Source: Flammula alnicola
Taxonomy: Eukaryota; Basidiomycota; Agaricomycetes; Agaricales; Strophariaceae
Assembly: GCA_015499995.1 (NCBI GenBank)
Contig: JADNRV010000200.1
Coordinates: 24,848-88,847 of the forward strand
Reading direction: 5' to 3'
Length of the DNA: 64,000 bases
A model generated the notes under the pieces. The model saw only the letters and a program-made list of their open reading frames with translations, had not been told where the DNA came from and made no database searches. A program made the position numbers and the translations under genes. This document shows, piece by piece, positions 9,932 through 22,486 of the stretch; within the stretch, counting starts at the first letter, position 1, and every line of letters starts with the position of its first letter.

Positions 9932-12900
9932 ATGCCTCATTTCGTTATCTCTCACACCATGTCATCGAGCAACCATGTCTTTCGTGGTACTCCTCAGACC
10001 ACCCCCGGTCCCAAATCCTCTCGTTACAGCTTGCCAACCACTCCATACCCCCCTGCACCATTCCAACCATCCACTCCTTCCACGGCTACCTATCAGTTCA
10101 CGATGTCAACTCCTGGCAATTACTTCAACGAGACACCAAATTTTGGCGCTTCGGGATCTCGGACATCGAAGCGCAAGTTCGACGACAAGGAAAATGTCCC
10201 TCTGCCCTTCTTCTCGCTGACTGGAACACCACAACCCCCGAAAAAGAAGAAGAAAAAGCCCGCCGCCTTCAACGACATCCCTGTGCCGCAGTCAATTGCC
10301 GAAAAACTCGATTTGATTTACGATGCCATCCAGCACGCCGGATGGGCATTAGGCCACTTCCAGTACTTCGCATTCGCGACAAAGGACGAGGACGGCAACA
10401 AACTCAGTCGATCAAAGCGGCACAGCGGGTTCGCTTCAACATTTCTGCAGGGCAAAGGAACGTACACGCCAGCGATGGTGCTTCAATTGTGGCAGGAAGG
10501 TCCAGATGGCAGGGCAGTTGCAGGATCGTCAGAGGATGCACTCATGTACTCTACAACGGTACCGTATTTTCAAATGCATATTGCTCGTGTTGCGCTCTCT
10601 GCCTTTGCAGCTCAGATTGTTGAAAAGAAACTCGTGAAGGAAGCAAGGGAAGCTGTTAAAACGACAAGTGGACTTCATGCTACGTCAAAGAAACGGGCCA
10701 CCGAACGCATGGAATGGGCAGATATTGGTGCAGCCACTGTGGCTCGCGTCGCGGGGGTTATCCAAAAGTACCAGCCACTTACTTGGGTGTATGTTAATCG
10801 GATTGCTGGATGCAATGGCAAACAATCCGAGGACACAGAAAAGAAACGACGGCCGACAGAAACAGTGCGTTTATTTCGTCCAGAATAAATGCTGTTAACT
10901 GAACTCCTTTTCAGGTCGCCACACATGCAATCTCGACGTTGAATTTCACACGCAATAACGAAGCTCGTCTTCTTCCCCTCGCGCGTGGTCTCCTGTACTT
11001 CGCGTTCTCTGCTCCAGCCGATCTCATGGCGTATGGAAGCCGGATTGGTGATATGCCCGCCTACAGCACTGTTCAAAACGCTCTGAAGGGCCTCGCCATC
11101 CACGAAAGCCGGGTTACCGCAGATCATGCATCCGATCTCCAGAAATGGGGCTCGCTCCAACTCGACAATGTGCAGAACTATCACCGAGTGCGAGATGCCT
11201 GCATAGGCCGGAGCAATAAGATGAACATTGGCACTGCTGGAATCTACTGCGAGCTCGGTGACGACATTGACCTCACGGCGGCTGATTTGGACGACAAACG
11301 TCGACGAGTTGCGGAGAACAAGCGCGCCAATGTTTCCGTTGATGACCTACTTGCCATGATCGACCAAACCCACCTCGATACAGTCTTTTCTCTCCACTGG
11401 CTACGCGTCCTCATTAACAGCATTCCGGCGTTGGAAAAGTGGAAGCCACATTTGGCAATGCTGTTTAAAGAGAAGGCTACGAAGCTACAGCTACCAGCAA
11501 AAGCCACGAAGGTCCATCCTCTCGCATCAAATGGCAAGAATGAGACGATCACGACAGAGCTCAAAGACTGCATGTTCGATTTTCTCGGGCAGATGGGACA
11601 AAAGGATGGCAATTACGCGCGGCGGTTGGTCATTGCTGGCGGTGATGGATTGACATTCCAGAAGATGATCGAGCTCCAGCGCTATCTGCAGTTCCACAAG
11701 GACCCCTTCCAAAGTCTCGAAATTCTCGAACCTGTGCTTTCGTTATGGCATACAGAGTGGACAGATGTCAGCCGGATCTTCGAGACCCATTGGGATGGTC
11801 TGTTGAGCAGTGATCCTTCCTCTATCGGCCATAGCGCTGCTCATATCAATCGCTCGGAGCCTTCTAACCTAAAGAAGGTGGATTATGATGCAGCCTCTGC
11901 ACTTATGTATCTGGTTCTCGAGGTCCGAATGTTGGACTGTTGGCGGTATGTCTCACACTATTTCAGACATAAGATAGCTACTAATAAGCTACCTCTCTAT
12001 TCCAGGAACCATTTCGAGTGCCAGGATCTCTTTCTGCACTTTCAGAAGCTCGCTGTGGATGACAAGTCACCTGACATTGAAGACCTATTACTCAGTGCAC
12101 GCAAACTCCACCGCGCCTTCTCGAGCACCCGCGCAATATATTTTGCCCTGAGTGACACGACTTCCAGCACCGAATGGTCCAATTCTGTGCCACTTGGCCC
12201 AGCCTGGATAAAGGACGACGACCCTCCTACCAACGCCATCGATGCAATTTTGACTGCAGATCCCACGAAGAAGGCCAAAAGCTCAAAAAAGAAACCGCCT
12301 GTCTTTGTCCGCCATCCGAACGGTGATCGAGTACTCGCCAACTCTATCACTTTCATGCGTGATGCCCTCACTTCACGTGAAATGTCTTACGCCATTGCCA
12401 ACGGCGATGTTGGTCGTGTATATGAAATCATGAAAGTATGTGTTCCTTTCACAGCTTATGTCTTTGGCAAAATCTCACGGACTTCCAGATCTTGTTATTC
12501 ACGTTCTCGGGCTCAAGTCACACAAAGTACTCAAGCTATCTACTCGAAACAATCTGTCGCCTTGAGCTAGAATCTAGCCCTTCTCTCCGTGAAGCTATCC
12601 TGAAGACAACCATTGTCAACCTTTCAGGGCGTGCAGGTTCGTTTTCGGCAGCCGACTTGATCCAGGAATTCTTCAATCGCCTGCTGGAAGCCATCGTCGA
12701 GAAGAAAGGAGTCGAATATGGCAATACATTCATCCGAGACGTGGTCTCTCGCAACCTACACCACTTTGCACGTATCAAGCTTGATTTACGTGCAGGCGTC
12801 GGACTTTCGAAACGCAGCGGGCGTCATACCGCGCCTCATCTCAACCCCGAAATCAGGACATTGCTGGATGTATACCTTGACTGCAAACTTCACCACCGCT

Positions 12901-13262
12901 GTCCTGGCCGCGTTTACGACAACAAGGACAAGGACAACTTTCAACACGGGGTTATCAAACTCCGCGGAGGTAAGTTAAAAAAGTGGATTTTCGACACGAC
13001 AAATACGCGAGGCATTCAATCGAAGGGGATGTCCAGTTCAACACCTAATGACGAGCCAGATAGTGACATGTCAGAGGACGAGGAACCTGAAGACGACATC
13101 GAATCACCGCCACTTGCATCACTCGCTCCGATCGCTTATCGTGAAATAATTGACGGAGAACTTGTTCTTGGGACTTTCGATGTTCTGGAAGACGTCGACA
13201 CGTGGATTTCGGAACTGGCCAAAGATATTGAACCATCAGACGATGAGATGGATGTAGATTGA
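9932..13262 (+). CDS. DUF6589-type putative transposase of the 6.7-kb element
   Basis: Four exons (9932-10864, 10915-11945, 12006-12435, 12489-13262) join in phase to 1,055 residues with no stop. The N terminus is Ser/Pro-rich and carries a basic nuclear-localisation run (PPKKKKKKP, about residues 100-108). The core has the conserved strings LQLDNVQNY (Asp about 395), VIAGGDGLT (Asp about 555) and LKKVDYDAASALMYLVLEVR. With DUF6589 being repeatedly associated with mobile elements, the spaced Asp residues suggest an RNase-H-like DDE/D catalytic fold; that is inference. The C terminus has His/Cys residues (LDCKLHHRCPGRVY) and an acidic tail. It converges with the helicase gene of the same element. 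Whether translation starts at 9932 or at the in-frame ATG at 9959 is open. Confidence 0.8.
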
Positions 13263-13281
13263 CACGGTAAATGTATGATCT

Positions 13282-15417
13282 CTATTCTACGATGGTGATG
13301 TTTCCGTTTCTGACATTTATTTTCCAGATGATCGATGTAGATGGTGTTTTTTCGGATGGTGCTGGGAGTGTAGACTCTGAATCAGGTTCTTTGAGGTCCT
13401 CGCAAAGGTCCGCAGTGACATTTTCGGTTGGCTCGGTTGTGCGTTCGATTCCTTTTTTCTTCGCTGTGGCTTCTGTTCGCATGATATTAAATTGCTCGCG
13501 CAGGTTTTTGCACAGGATCAAGAGGTCGCCTTTGTATGGAACCAAATACTTCTTTTGCGCAGCAATGTTATCGAGATCATGCAATTCTTGAATTGAGTAG
13601 ATCTGATCTATTATGCTTTTGATTGTCTCGTCTGGTAGAAAGGCCTGAGGAGGGAAAAAGCCATGTGTTTGCGATGACGCGTTGCTGAATAATAGCCATC
13701 GGAAACCCTCCAATTCAGTTTTCGCTTTTTCGCGCATTTCCTTGCTGATTCCTTCGCCTCGCTTGGCTCTATGTGCTGTAGCTGGTCCAGCTTCTGTGCC
13801 AGTATTTGTCTCGGGAGCTGGCTCGGAGGTGGTTTGCGATGGCGGGCAACACTTGACTCCGTTGCATGTGCACTTTTTGGGTCGATGAACAGGGGGAGTT
13901 TCTTGGCAGATAGAACACAGGCAAGGGATATCTTTGGTCGGATTTTGATATATATTGTCAAGGAAGGTGTTTTTGCACTCTGCGAGAAGTAAGAGTGCGA
14001 TGCTGACATCCATTTTATCTTCTTCTTTAGTCTTGTCGCTTCTCTTCTTTCCGATGGTGGCAGATGCTTCTAGAATGCTATTTGCCTCGATCTCGATGCC
14101 TTCACGTGCTGCAACTCTATGTGCCGTCGCCAGAGCTGTTTGGGTGTAGTATAAGAAGCCTCGAGGATGGGGAACAGCCTTTTGATTGCGGCCAACACGC
14201 CCAATCTTCTGGACAAACTCGTCGATGTCTGAGGGCTCGCCGATAATAACAGCATCTCGTGTGTATTTGCTGTCCCATCCGACACTGAGAACATCTGTTG
14301 CAATCGTTATTGATGCTGGATTTCCACCAGCATTCAATAGATCAAGCGTGTCAGAATTGTATGAAGGCCAATTTAGGGAGTTAAAGAGCCGTATCCGTTT
14401 ATCGAGGCCAAGGAGACCTTTTTCGCTGGCTCGCTTCCAAAGATAGCTGGCGACACGGAATCCTAGGCTGATGGTTTTGCAGAAAATAACAGTATGTTCT
14501 CCCTCATCGAGAATCCAGTCCAACTCGGGGAACTTATTGCCTCCTATCCCAGATTTCATCTGGCGGAAGATTAACTGGATGTCGTGACGCATATTGGTGC
14601 GTCGTAGAATGCTGTATTTGCCTTCTTTGAGCCCAAGGGTCTCGCAAACATATTCTGTTATTGGCCCAGGTCGCAATGTAGCACTGGTTCCGAGGATTTG
14701 GATAGGTTGTCCTTCTCTTGTTGGCAGACGAGCGCGAACAAGACCGATTTGACGAAAGCAGGGGCGGAAGGACTTTCCCCACCAATGGAGAAGATGTATT
14801 TCATCGATTCCAAACATGGATATGCGAGCCGTGAAGTCTTTTTGCTCGAGAAGGCGTCCAAACTCTGCGGACTGGAGTTCTTCAGGAGACAAAAGGAGCA
14901 TTGTCGGCACTTCCTTTGCTTCAGCCCATAAGTCAACCTTTTGCGCCCTTGCTATTGTTGATGTATCTGAATTGATAACCAGTGTCTTGAGGCCAAATCC
15001 GACCATGTTTCTTCTCTGCCGGTTCAATGTTATCTTATTAGATCATGGAAGAATAGTCAGTAAAATATTGCTTACCATATCTTCTTGTAATGCTTTTGTC
15101 GGACATATAAGTAACATACAAGGGTTTTTGGAGAATTTCCGTTCTCCAAGACAGAGAGAGGGATCTTCTGCCAGGGCAGATATGACCAGCATCAGGAAAC
15201 TATAAAACCCTGTCTTTCCTGTACCTGTGGCCATTGTTACCAGGAGATCACCTCCGTCTAAGGCCTTCCCGATCCCTTCACATTGATAGTCGTGGGGCTG
15301 AATGGGCCGCGGTTTACATTGCTGAAGAATTTCACGAATTAAGACATGCCCTAGGGGTGTGTCATATATGGCTTGAGAGCGGAGAGGGCCTTCTGGGAGA
15401 TTATTTGGGGGAGGCAT
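13282..15417 (-). CDS. RecQ-like SF2 DNA helicase of the 6.7-kb element
   Basis: Two exons (15417-15076, 15033-13282) splice in phase to about 697 residues. RecQ/SF2 motifs appear in order: motif 0-like IQPHDYQCEGI, Walker A MATGTGKTGFYSF (about residues 61-73), motif Ia LLICPTKALQEDM, the DEIH box (GIDEIHLLHWWG), motif III GTSAT, motif IV VIFCKT, motif V TIATDVLSVGWD and motif VI QKIGRVGR. After the helicase core a Cys-rich knuckle (CLCSICQ, then CTCNGVKCC) looks zinc-binding. There is no HRDC or Rep/HUH domain, so it is neither a cellular RecQ nor a Helitron protein. It presumably unwinds transposon ends or intermediates. The frame is fully open, so the helicase may be functional. Confidence 0.85.
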
Positions 15418-15568
15418 GATGTTAGAAGACGATAAGATCGATCAGATAATAAAATTTGTCTAAGATACATGCTTGCGATCACTCTAGGACTGCAAATTTG
15501 AATACTCATTCGCGTTAATTAAAGACCGCGTCGGCGTTATTTGGTTTGGATTGGCACATCACATGAAA

Positions 15569-15595
15569 TACACGTGACTCAAAATTGAGCTACGG
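15569..15595 (-). repeat. Right 27-bp subterminal inverted repeat of the transposon
   Basis: This is the inverted partner of 9875-9901 (reads CCGTAGCTCAATTTTG on the minus strand, with CACGTG). It lies about 150 bp upstream of the helicase ATG. Confidence 0.8.
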
Positions 15596-15623
15596 TTCCG
15601 ACCCCCTACGTAGAAACAGACTA

Positions 15624-16378
15624 ATCAAGCGCGAAGGACACAATCAAGCCTCCGCGGACGTATCTGGTTTAAGAACCCACATCGAACCTTTCCGAGATAC
15701 CCTAGACAACAAAACGGGCGCCCTCAAATTTGATGCAGCCCGCCCATCCAGAATGTCATCACCCCTTTCGTCGATGCCGAGGAAAAGTCAGCTGTCTCCG
15801 ATTCCCTCTCGTCTGGCCCTACATCCTTCCAACGTTCGCTCCTCCACCTACGTGCTGGAGCCTCGTCCATTCAAAATATCATCGACCCGTTCACAGAACC
15901 CGACGCCCAGGAAAAGTCAGCCGTCCCCAACTCCGACCTCTTGTCTGGCACTGTCTCCTCACCACGGCTATATATCCATCTGCGTGCTAGAGCCTCATCC
16001 ATCCAAAATATCATTGAACCGTTCATAGACCCGCAGGATGAAAAAGCGACGGATATTAACCCATACCGGGATCCAGTGCCGCTGAACACGAACATGAACG
16101 AATCACAAACTACCACCGCACGCCCGCCGCTCGAATCGAATAACGACGCGATCGACGCTCAAATGAATTTATCGACGGACCGAACTCATGAAAGCGAAGC
16201 CGATGCAATCCAAGGAATTGGAGGACGAGAACTACCTCAGGGACCCCCAGTTCTTTCTTCAAGCAATAATCGCCAACCTTCGAGGATTGTGAGACACGCA
16301 GATAGCGGAGCGCGCCTGCCACAAATTGAAGAATCAGATGAAGTCTTGGAGTTGCCTCCCGAGTACACGGTTGAATGA
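15624..16378 (+). pseudogene. Detached cytoplasmic tail of membrane-protein paralog 2
   Basis: Starting with the second copy of ATCAAGCGC, the frame continues the protein cut at 8908: IKR then EGHNQASADVSG. The tail contains a repeated motif: THIEPF, IQNVITPFVDAEEKS, IQNIIDPFTEPDAQEKS and IQNIIEPFIDPQDEK. It ends DSGARLPQ with LELPPEYTVE, matching the tail end of paralog 1 (DSGVRLPQ, VEMPPTYSAE). Between the first and second repeats the frame shifts at about 15742; aligning codons with the next repeat suggests loss of one nucleotide, although a cryptic intron ending at CAG 15738 cannot be excluded. The fragment has no membrane anchor or promoter of its own and is best read as a relic of the gene at 7705. 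Its end is 266 bp from the next gene. Confidence 0.75.
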
Positions 16379-16644
16379 AGTATAAAGGGCAATTGAGCGA
16401 ATCATGAGTGCAAAATGCACCGGGAAAGGGGCTCTGGAAGCAGATGCCCTTCTTAACCTACATCTTCCAGCGCGTGTAAGGGGGAGCTACGATTCCTCTT
16501 AAGAAATACTTAGAAACTAATATTGGCATATCGACGGCCCTTCTTCCTGCAGCGCGTATCTCATGTCGACGTCATACTCTATTCTCCTATAAATATCCGC
16601 ATGGCTAGCATCCTACCTCGTCCATCTTGTTCTTTACGACCGCC

Positions 16645-18210
<1,566 letters not shown>

Positions 18211-18414
18211 GGCATAGAAAATCGATTCGGCTTTAGACTACAATATCGACGAGCCTGTATGATTTGAGCTTGTACAAGATTCGCACAATAGAATTTGCGT
18301 CGGAAGGAGAAGAAGTCGCATAAGCAGAAGCAAGAAGAAAAAGGAACGAGACGTCTCCGCCTCTGGCCACCTCGCCAGCGTCCCCGATGTCGTTCTAGAT
18401 TGATGTCGCGACGC

Positions 18415-20038
18415 CTAGGTCGTGACCGGGTAGAGGTAGGCGTTGGGAAAGTGCTCTTTGATACGCTCGTCAAAGAGCCAGTAGAAGGGCGTCGCGTACG
18501 TGACGTCGATGGAATCTGTCTGGCCGGCACCGCCAGTGAGGAGGCCGACGATACGTCCCTTGCCGTCAGCGATGATGGCGCCGGAATCACCCGGGGCGGA
18601 GAAGGCGCCATCCTTGTTACCGTACGGGTAGATGGCCAGCTCCATGGACGTCTCGTGAGCGCCGTCCTTGAAGTATTCGCGGATGAAAGACATGATGCCG
18701 GTAGCGCGACCGATGGTCACGCCGGTGCTGTTACCGTTCTTGACAACTAAGAGACACTGTTCGCCGTTCGCGTCGAGCATTGTCGGGTGGCGCAGCTCGT
18801 CTTCCTTGATGACGTCTCGAAGCTGCAAGAGGCGGCCACGCGGATATTTGCAGGAGGTGCGGGCCGTGGGATGGGGGTACATCTTCAACGTAAAGTCGGC
18901 GACCGAAATCTTGGTGCCTGGATATAATAGTTAGACTAGACGACCTTAGTGAGATAGATCGAAACGCACCTAGGTCGATCACATTGCCCTTAAAGGCCTT
19001 CCAGTCGATCTTCTCACCGTCGAGCTCGATGAGAGCCCAGTCCTCGATGAAGCGTTTGGGGCCGGTACCAACGGAAATAGGAGGGGAGTGGGCGACGTGG
19101 CCCAAGACGCGCTGGCTCTCTGCGCTCCAGTACTTCGTGACCTCACCGTGGAACTCGTTTAGGGTGTTGATCGCCTCCTCCGCCTCCTGCAACAGGTCCT
19201 CAAACCTCTTCCGCTCCTTAGCCTCGGCCTCCCCCAAACCCTTAAGCTCCTCTTTGTAGTGGTCGACCAAAATAGCCTGGCGCTCGATCCCGAGCATGAT
19301 GGACTTGAGTTCCTCCTGGAACGCTTTACTGCCGAGGAGGAGGACATCACGACGAACCTGGCTGGCTTTCGTGCGGGAGTAGAGCTCATTACGGATAACG
19401 ACATGCCGGGCCGTAAGGACGAAGACCTTAGCGCCTTCGCGGATGTAGATACCTCCGGTGCCCTCCAAGTGAGGAGTGGCTTGGGCAGCGATGTGCAGAC
19501 CGAGTGCGGGAGTGAGTGGACTGCGTACGTCGGCGGTTGCGTGTACGGAGGAGACGTAATTGAAGAGCTGCGGACCGGCGGACCGGGTGAAGAGCGACTC
19601 CCGGAACGCGACCTCGATGTCGGTGAGCTCAAACCCCTCGAGAAGTTTCTTGCAACCGACGGCCGCGACCTTGGCGTTCTCGCGGGAGAGAGACCCAGGC
19701 TTCACGCCCACCCAAAGAAAAACGGGACCGGCGTCCTTTTCGACCTCGGCGAAGCGGGTAACGTCGATAGTTGTCCACTTGACGTTAACGGAATCGAGGT
19801 ACTCGGGGAACTGTGAACCTAGTTCGTCCCACACGTCTGCGATGGGATGTTCGCAGATTGGCCGAGCCTCCTTCGGCACGCGCTGCGCTTCGGGGCCGGT
19901 GGGCCTCTTCCACGGGGCCCCCGTATGGTAGACTGAGATGGGTTTGGAGGGCAAGCCATAGTAGTAAGACTTGGCCTCAAAATCGGCGTCAGAGTCCTGG
20001 GGCGAAGGAGGGGGAGTTTCGTCTGCGACGTCCATCAA
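18415..20038 (-). CDS. Intracellular trypsin-like (chymotrypsin-fold) serine protease with helical insertion
   Basis: Two exons (20038-18970, 18917-18415) encode 523 residues. The catalytic triad is readable: His212 in FVLTARHVV, Asp333 in IEDWALIELDG, and Ser468 in APGDSGAIIADGKGRIVGLL. Between His and Asp sits a charged, heptad-rich helix (about residues 235-300, e.g. LKSIMLGIERQAILVDHYKE and RFEDLLQEAEEAINTLNEF). About 190 residues precede the protease domain. There is no signal peptide or membrane segment, so a cytosolic or nuclear location is inferred. Fungal proteins of this kind are mostly uncharacterised; the substrate is unknown. The gene converges with the OYE gene, with about 200 bp between their stops. 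Confidence 0.8.
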
Positions 20039-21166
20039 GGTCGGAAATCAGGGTGGTGGTAGGAGAGAGAGGGGGATCCTGTGCTGTCTTGCTGAGCGAC
20101 GACAATGCACGTGCTAAGGAAGGAGTAAATACGAGAAGGTGAGTACGGGAAGATAGCAAAAAGCTAAAGGACTGACTTGCGAATAGTAATACGGGTGAGA
20201 GAGGCGACTGTGTATCGATATATCATTTGGTGGCGGAAGGAGGGGAAGTTTGGGCAATTCTTTCATGATTCGGAAGCCTCAAGGTTTCCTTTACTATAAG
20301 AACCGTTCAAAACCTACAAATGAGACAACCAATGTCAATTCTGCTGACTTCATGTTGGTAGAACCTACACTCACAGCATATATCCCAAATGATGACTACA
20401 AATGCAAAAGGTTAACGCCATACCCGAACTTGATTTCGTCGCTAGTCTGCGAAAGGCCAGAAGGAGAAATTTTCAGTGAGAAAGAGGAGGACGATTAGAG
20501 GGAGATAAAAATTTCAATCAGGATTTGCTGACACGAAACGTCATGAACAGCGGAGTCTGCAGGAGTTGAGTCGGAGCATGGCCAGTTTATTTCTCCCGAA
20601 TCAGTGCCTCAAAAGCCCATAGAAAAATTAAATTTCGACTATTTTCGTTGGCCACGATTATCTGCTTATCGTAAAACATGCATAACCAACACGCCGTATT
20701 CAACGTTCATGACAAGCATTGTTCAAAGGACAGTCACGGTGTGCACGGGCCACGGGCCTAAATCAAATCCAGGCTGGTTATTCACACGCGCTGTTGGCGC
20801 CGCTTGCGGTTCTTTTCTCCCCATATCCCTGATATTTTCCTTTCTAACCTGAAAAGCTCCTCTAGAAACGTCACTTGGCTCAAGAAAACTGACATTCGAC
20901 GGAACCAGAGCATATTTACGACCAAAGAGGCCTACACCAGCAAAGTCTGACCCAGAGCGGACATTTGAGTCTGAGCTCGGAATCTTGAATCGGAGTGAGC
21001 TTTTTTCCTACTCCCTCCCGACCCAGGTTCTTCACTTTCTCTTTCACCGTCGTTTTGCGCTGACTCGTACTGATATGTTTTCTTCAATGTCGCCAGTAAC
21101 GTCTTCCAGCGCCCGTGCCACGTATCGACCGTTGTCGGCGTGTGGAAGTTTTGCTGAACTACAAGG
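20039..21166. other. Divergent intergenic region between the protease and the zinc-cluster gene
   Basis: This 1.1-kb stretch separates two divergently transcribed genes and probably holds both promoters. Short open frames at 20250-20498 and 20604-20852 (82 codons each) lack splice support and recognisable motifs, and I do not call them genes. Pyrimidine-rich stretches occur near 21003-21045, upstream of the start at 21167. Confidence 0.4.
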
Positions 21167-22486
21167 ATGAGCGACCAAGCAAAGCCGACGCCTCCGACGC
21201 AGGAGCACCCATACCCGCCTCCGGCCATCGTCCAATACCCGCACCAAGCATACAATGGCGCGCCGTACCCGCCTCCGGGGCCACCTGGTAGCTACATGCC
21301 GCCATTTTTCGCGTATCCGCCGCCGCCCGACGGTAGTCACCCAGAAGGCACACAGAACGGGGTTCCTGGCCCACTCATCTTTGGTCTGCCTCCTGGGGTC
21401 ATGTACGCCTACCCTCCTCACCCTCAAGCACAACGTGAGTTGAATTGGTTATGATCTTTCTATCGCCGCTGAATTCTCACGTAGCCTTTGGTGCTCCGCC
21501 AGCGAACCCTGCTCCCGCTGCTTTGTCGCGTCCAAAGCGAAAACAGGTCAAGATGGCTGTGAGTTTGGTTGTATGGCTTTTTCTTTGTTAAATCTGATTT
21601 TTTTTTTCGGTGATAGTGCACCAATTGCGCTGGTGCTTGCAAGCGCTGTGACGAGAATCGACCTTGCGAAAGATGCGTTAAATACGGCGTCGCGGACACT
21701 TGCGTCGACGGTCAGAGAAAGGAGAGGAAGAAAGGCATCAAACGTGGTCCGTACAAGCGCAAGAGCAAGGGCGAATCGGACGGCAACAGCTTCAATGGTA
21801 TTTTATTTTATTCCTTCTCCGTCATAACAAGTATTCAATTTTGCTTAGGTGAATGGACTCCTGGTTCACAAACGCCCTCGACGTCTACAACCGCCGCTGC
21901 CATACACGCAGTAGCTCAGTACGCCCCGGAAGGGTACTACCCTATTTATTACCCTCCGCCTGGAGCTTTCATGCCCCACCCCCACGAAGGCCAACCTGGC
22001 CCCGACGGCTCTCCACCCCATGCCAATGGCCAACCCATCATGCCGTATTACATTCACCCCGGTTCATACCCGCCATTTCCACACTATCCTCCGATGTACC
22101 CTCAAGCCGGCCCTCCGCCACCTGGTGCTCCGCAACAATCGCCTCCTCAGCCCCCACAGCAGCCAGCAGCCGCCCAGCCCCCAGAGCAGCCGCAGCCTCA
22201 GCCTCAGCCGCAGACGATCAACCCTGCTGACGCTGCGCGGAAAGCAGAGGATTCTCCACCGTCGGCGGAGCGAAATGGCGTCGAGGGCACGGGCACGGGC
22301 AAGAAGCGATCGAGGACAATGAAGAATGGAGAGCCGAAGGCAAAGAAGGCCAAGGTGGTGGTGGCGCCTGCCACTCTTGCTGCTGCTGTTGCTGCTGCGG
22401 TGCATGAGAAGGGCAAGGAGGATGAGGCAGCGACTGCCGAGCAGCCAGTCCTCAACGGCGAGGGTGATTCGGACAAGGGCGCCTGA
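21167..22486 (+). CDS. Zn2Cys6 zinc-cluster protein, putative transcription factor
   Basis: Four exons (21167-21434, 21485-21558, 21617-21797, 21849-22486) give 386 residues. The zinc cluster occupies residues 115-143 with exact spacing C-x2-C-x6-C-x5-C-x2-C-x8-C (CTNCAGACKRC, then ENRPCERC, then a final Cys). It is followed by a conserved basic patch (RKERKKGIKRGPYKRKS) that should contact DNA or act in nuclear import. The cluster is internal, flanked by very Pro/Tyr/Gly-rich segments and a Gln/Pro run. The C terminus is Ala/Lys/Glu-rich with KKRSR and KAKKAK. No fungal-specific middle homology domain is present. DNA binding to CGG-type sites is expected from the family; targets are unknown. 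Confidence 0.88.

Larger units (their letters stand above)
8909..15623. mobile_element. 6.7-kb two-gene DNA transposon, AcademH-like (DUF6589 transposase + RecQ-like helicase)
   Basis: The element begins TAGTCT and ends AGACTA and is flanked by the 9-bp duplication ATCAAGCGC. A 27-bp subterminal inverted repeat (9875-9901 and 15569-15595, starting CCGTAGCTC) with two mismatches lies inside each end. TAGTCTG occurs at the inverted right terminus and again at 9847-9853, next to the nested MITE. It carries two convergent genes whose stop codons are about 20 bp apart: a DUF6589-type putative transposase (9932-13262) and an SF2 helicase (13282-15417). From general knowledge, fungal and animal transposons pairing such a transposase with a helicase are described as the AcademH lineage of Academ; I have not compared sequences. 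Removing the element, including the nested MITE, restores the host reading frame. Confidence 0.8.

Noticed and set aside
9932..13262. KDZ or hAT transposase identity
   Set aside because: None of the KDZ zinc motifs or the hAT C-terminal dimerisation motif could be seen, and the target duplication is 9 bp rather than 8; the conserved strings fit DUF6589 instead.
13282..15417. Helitron origin for the helicase
   Set aside because: The motifs are RecQ-like (QKIGRVGR, DEIH), not Pif1-like, there is no Rep/HUH domain, and a target-site duplication is present, which Helitrons do not make.
15585..16378. An independent gene starting at ATG 15585
   Set aside because: Its first 13 codons lie in the transposon terminus and it has no domain upstream; the sequence only makes sense as the tail of the gene at 7705.
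19159..19816. Overlapping frames on both strands across the protease gene
   Set aside because: They are shadows of the real minus-strand exon carrying the His and Asp of the triad.
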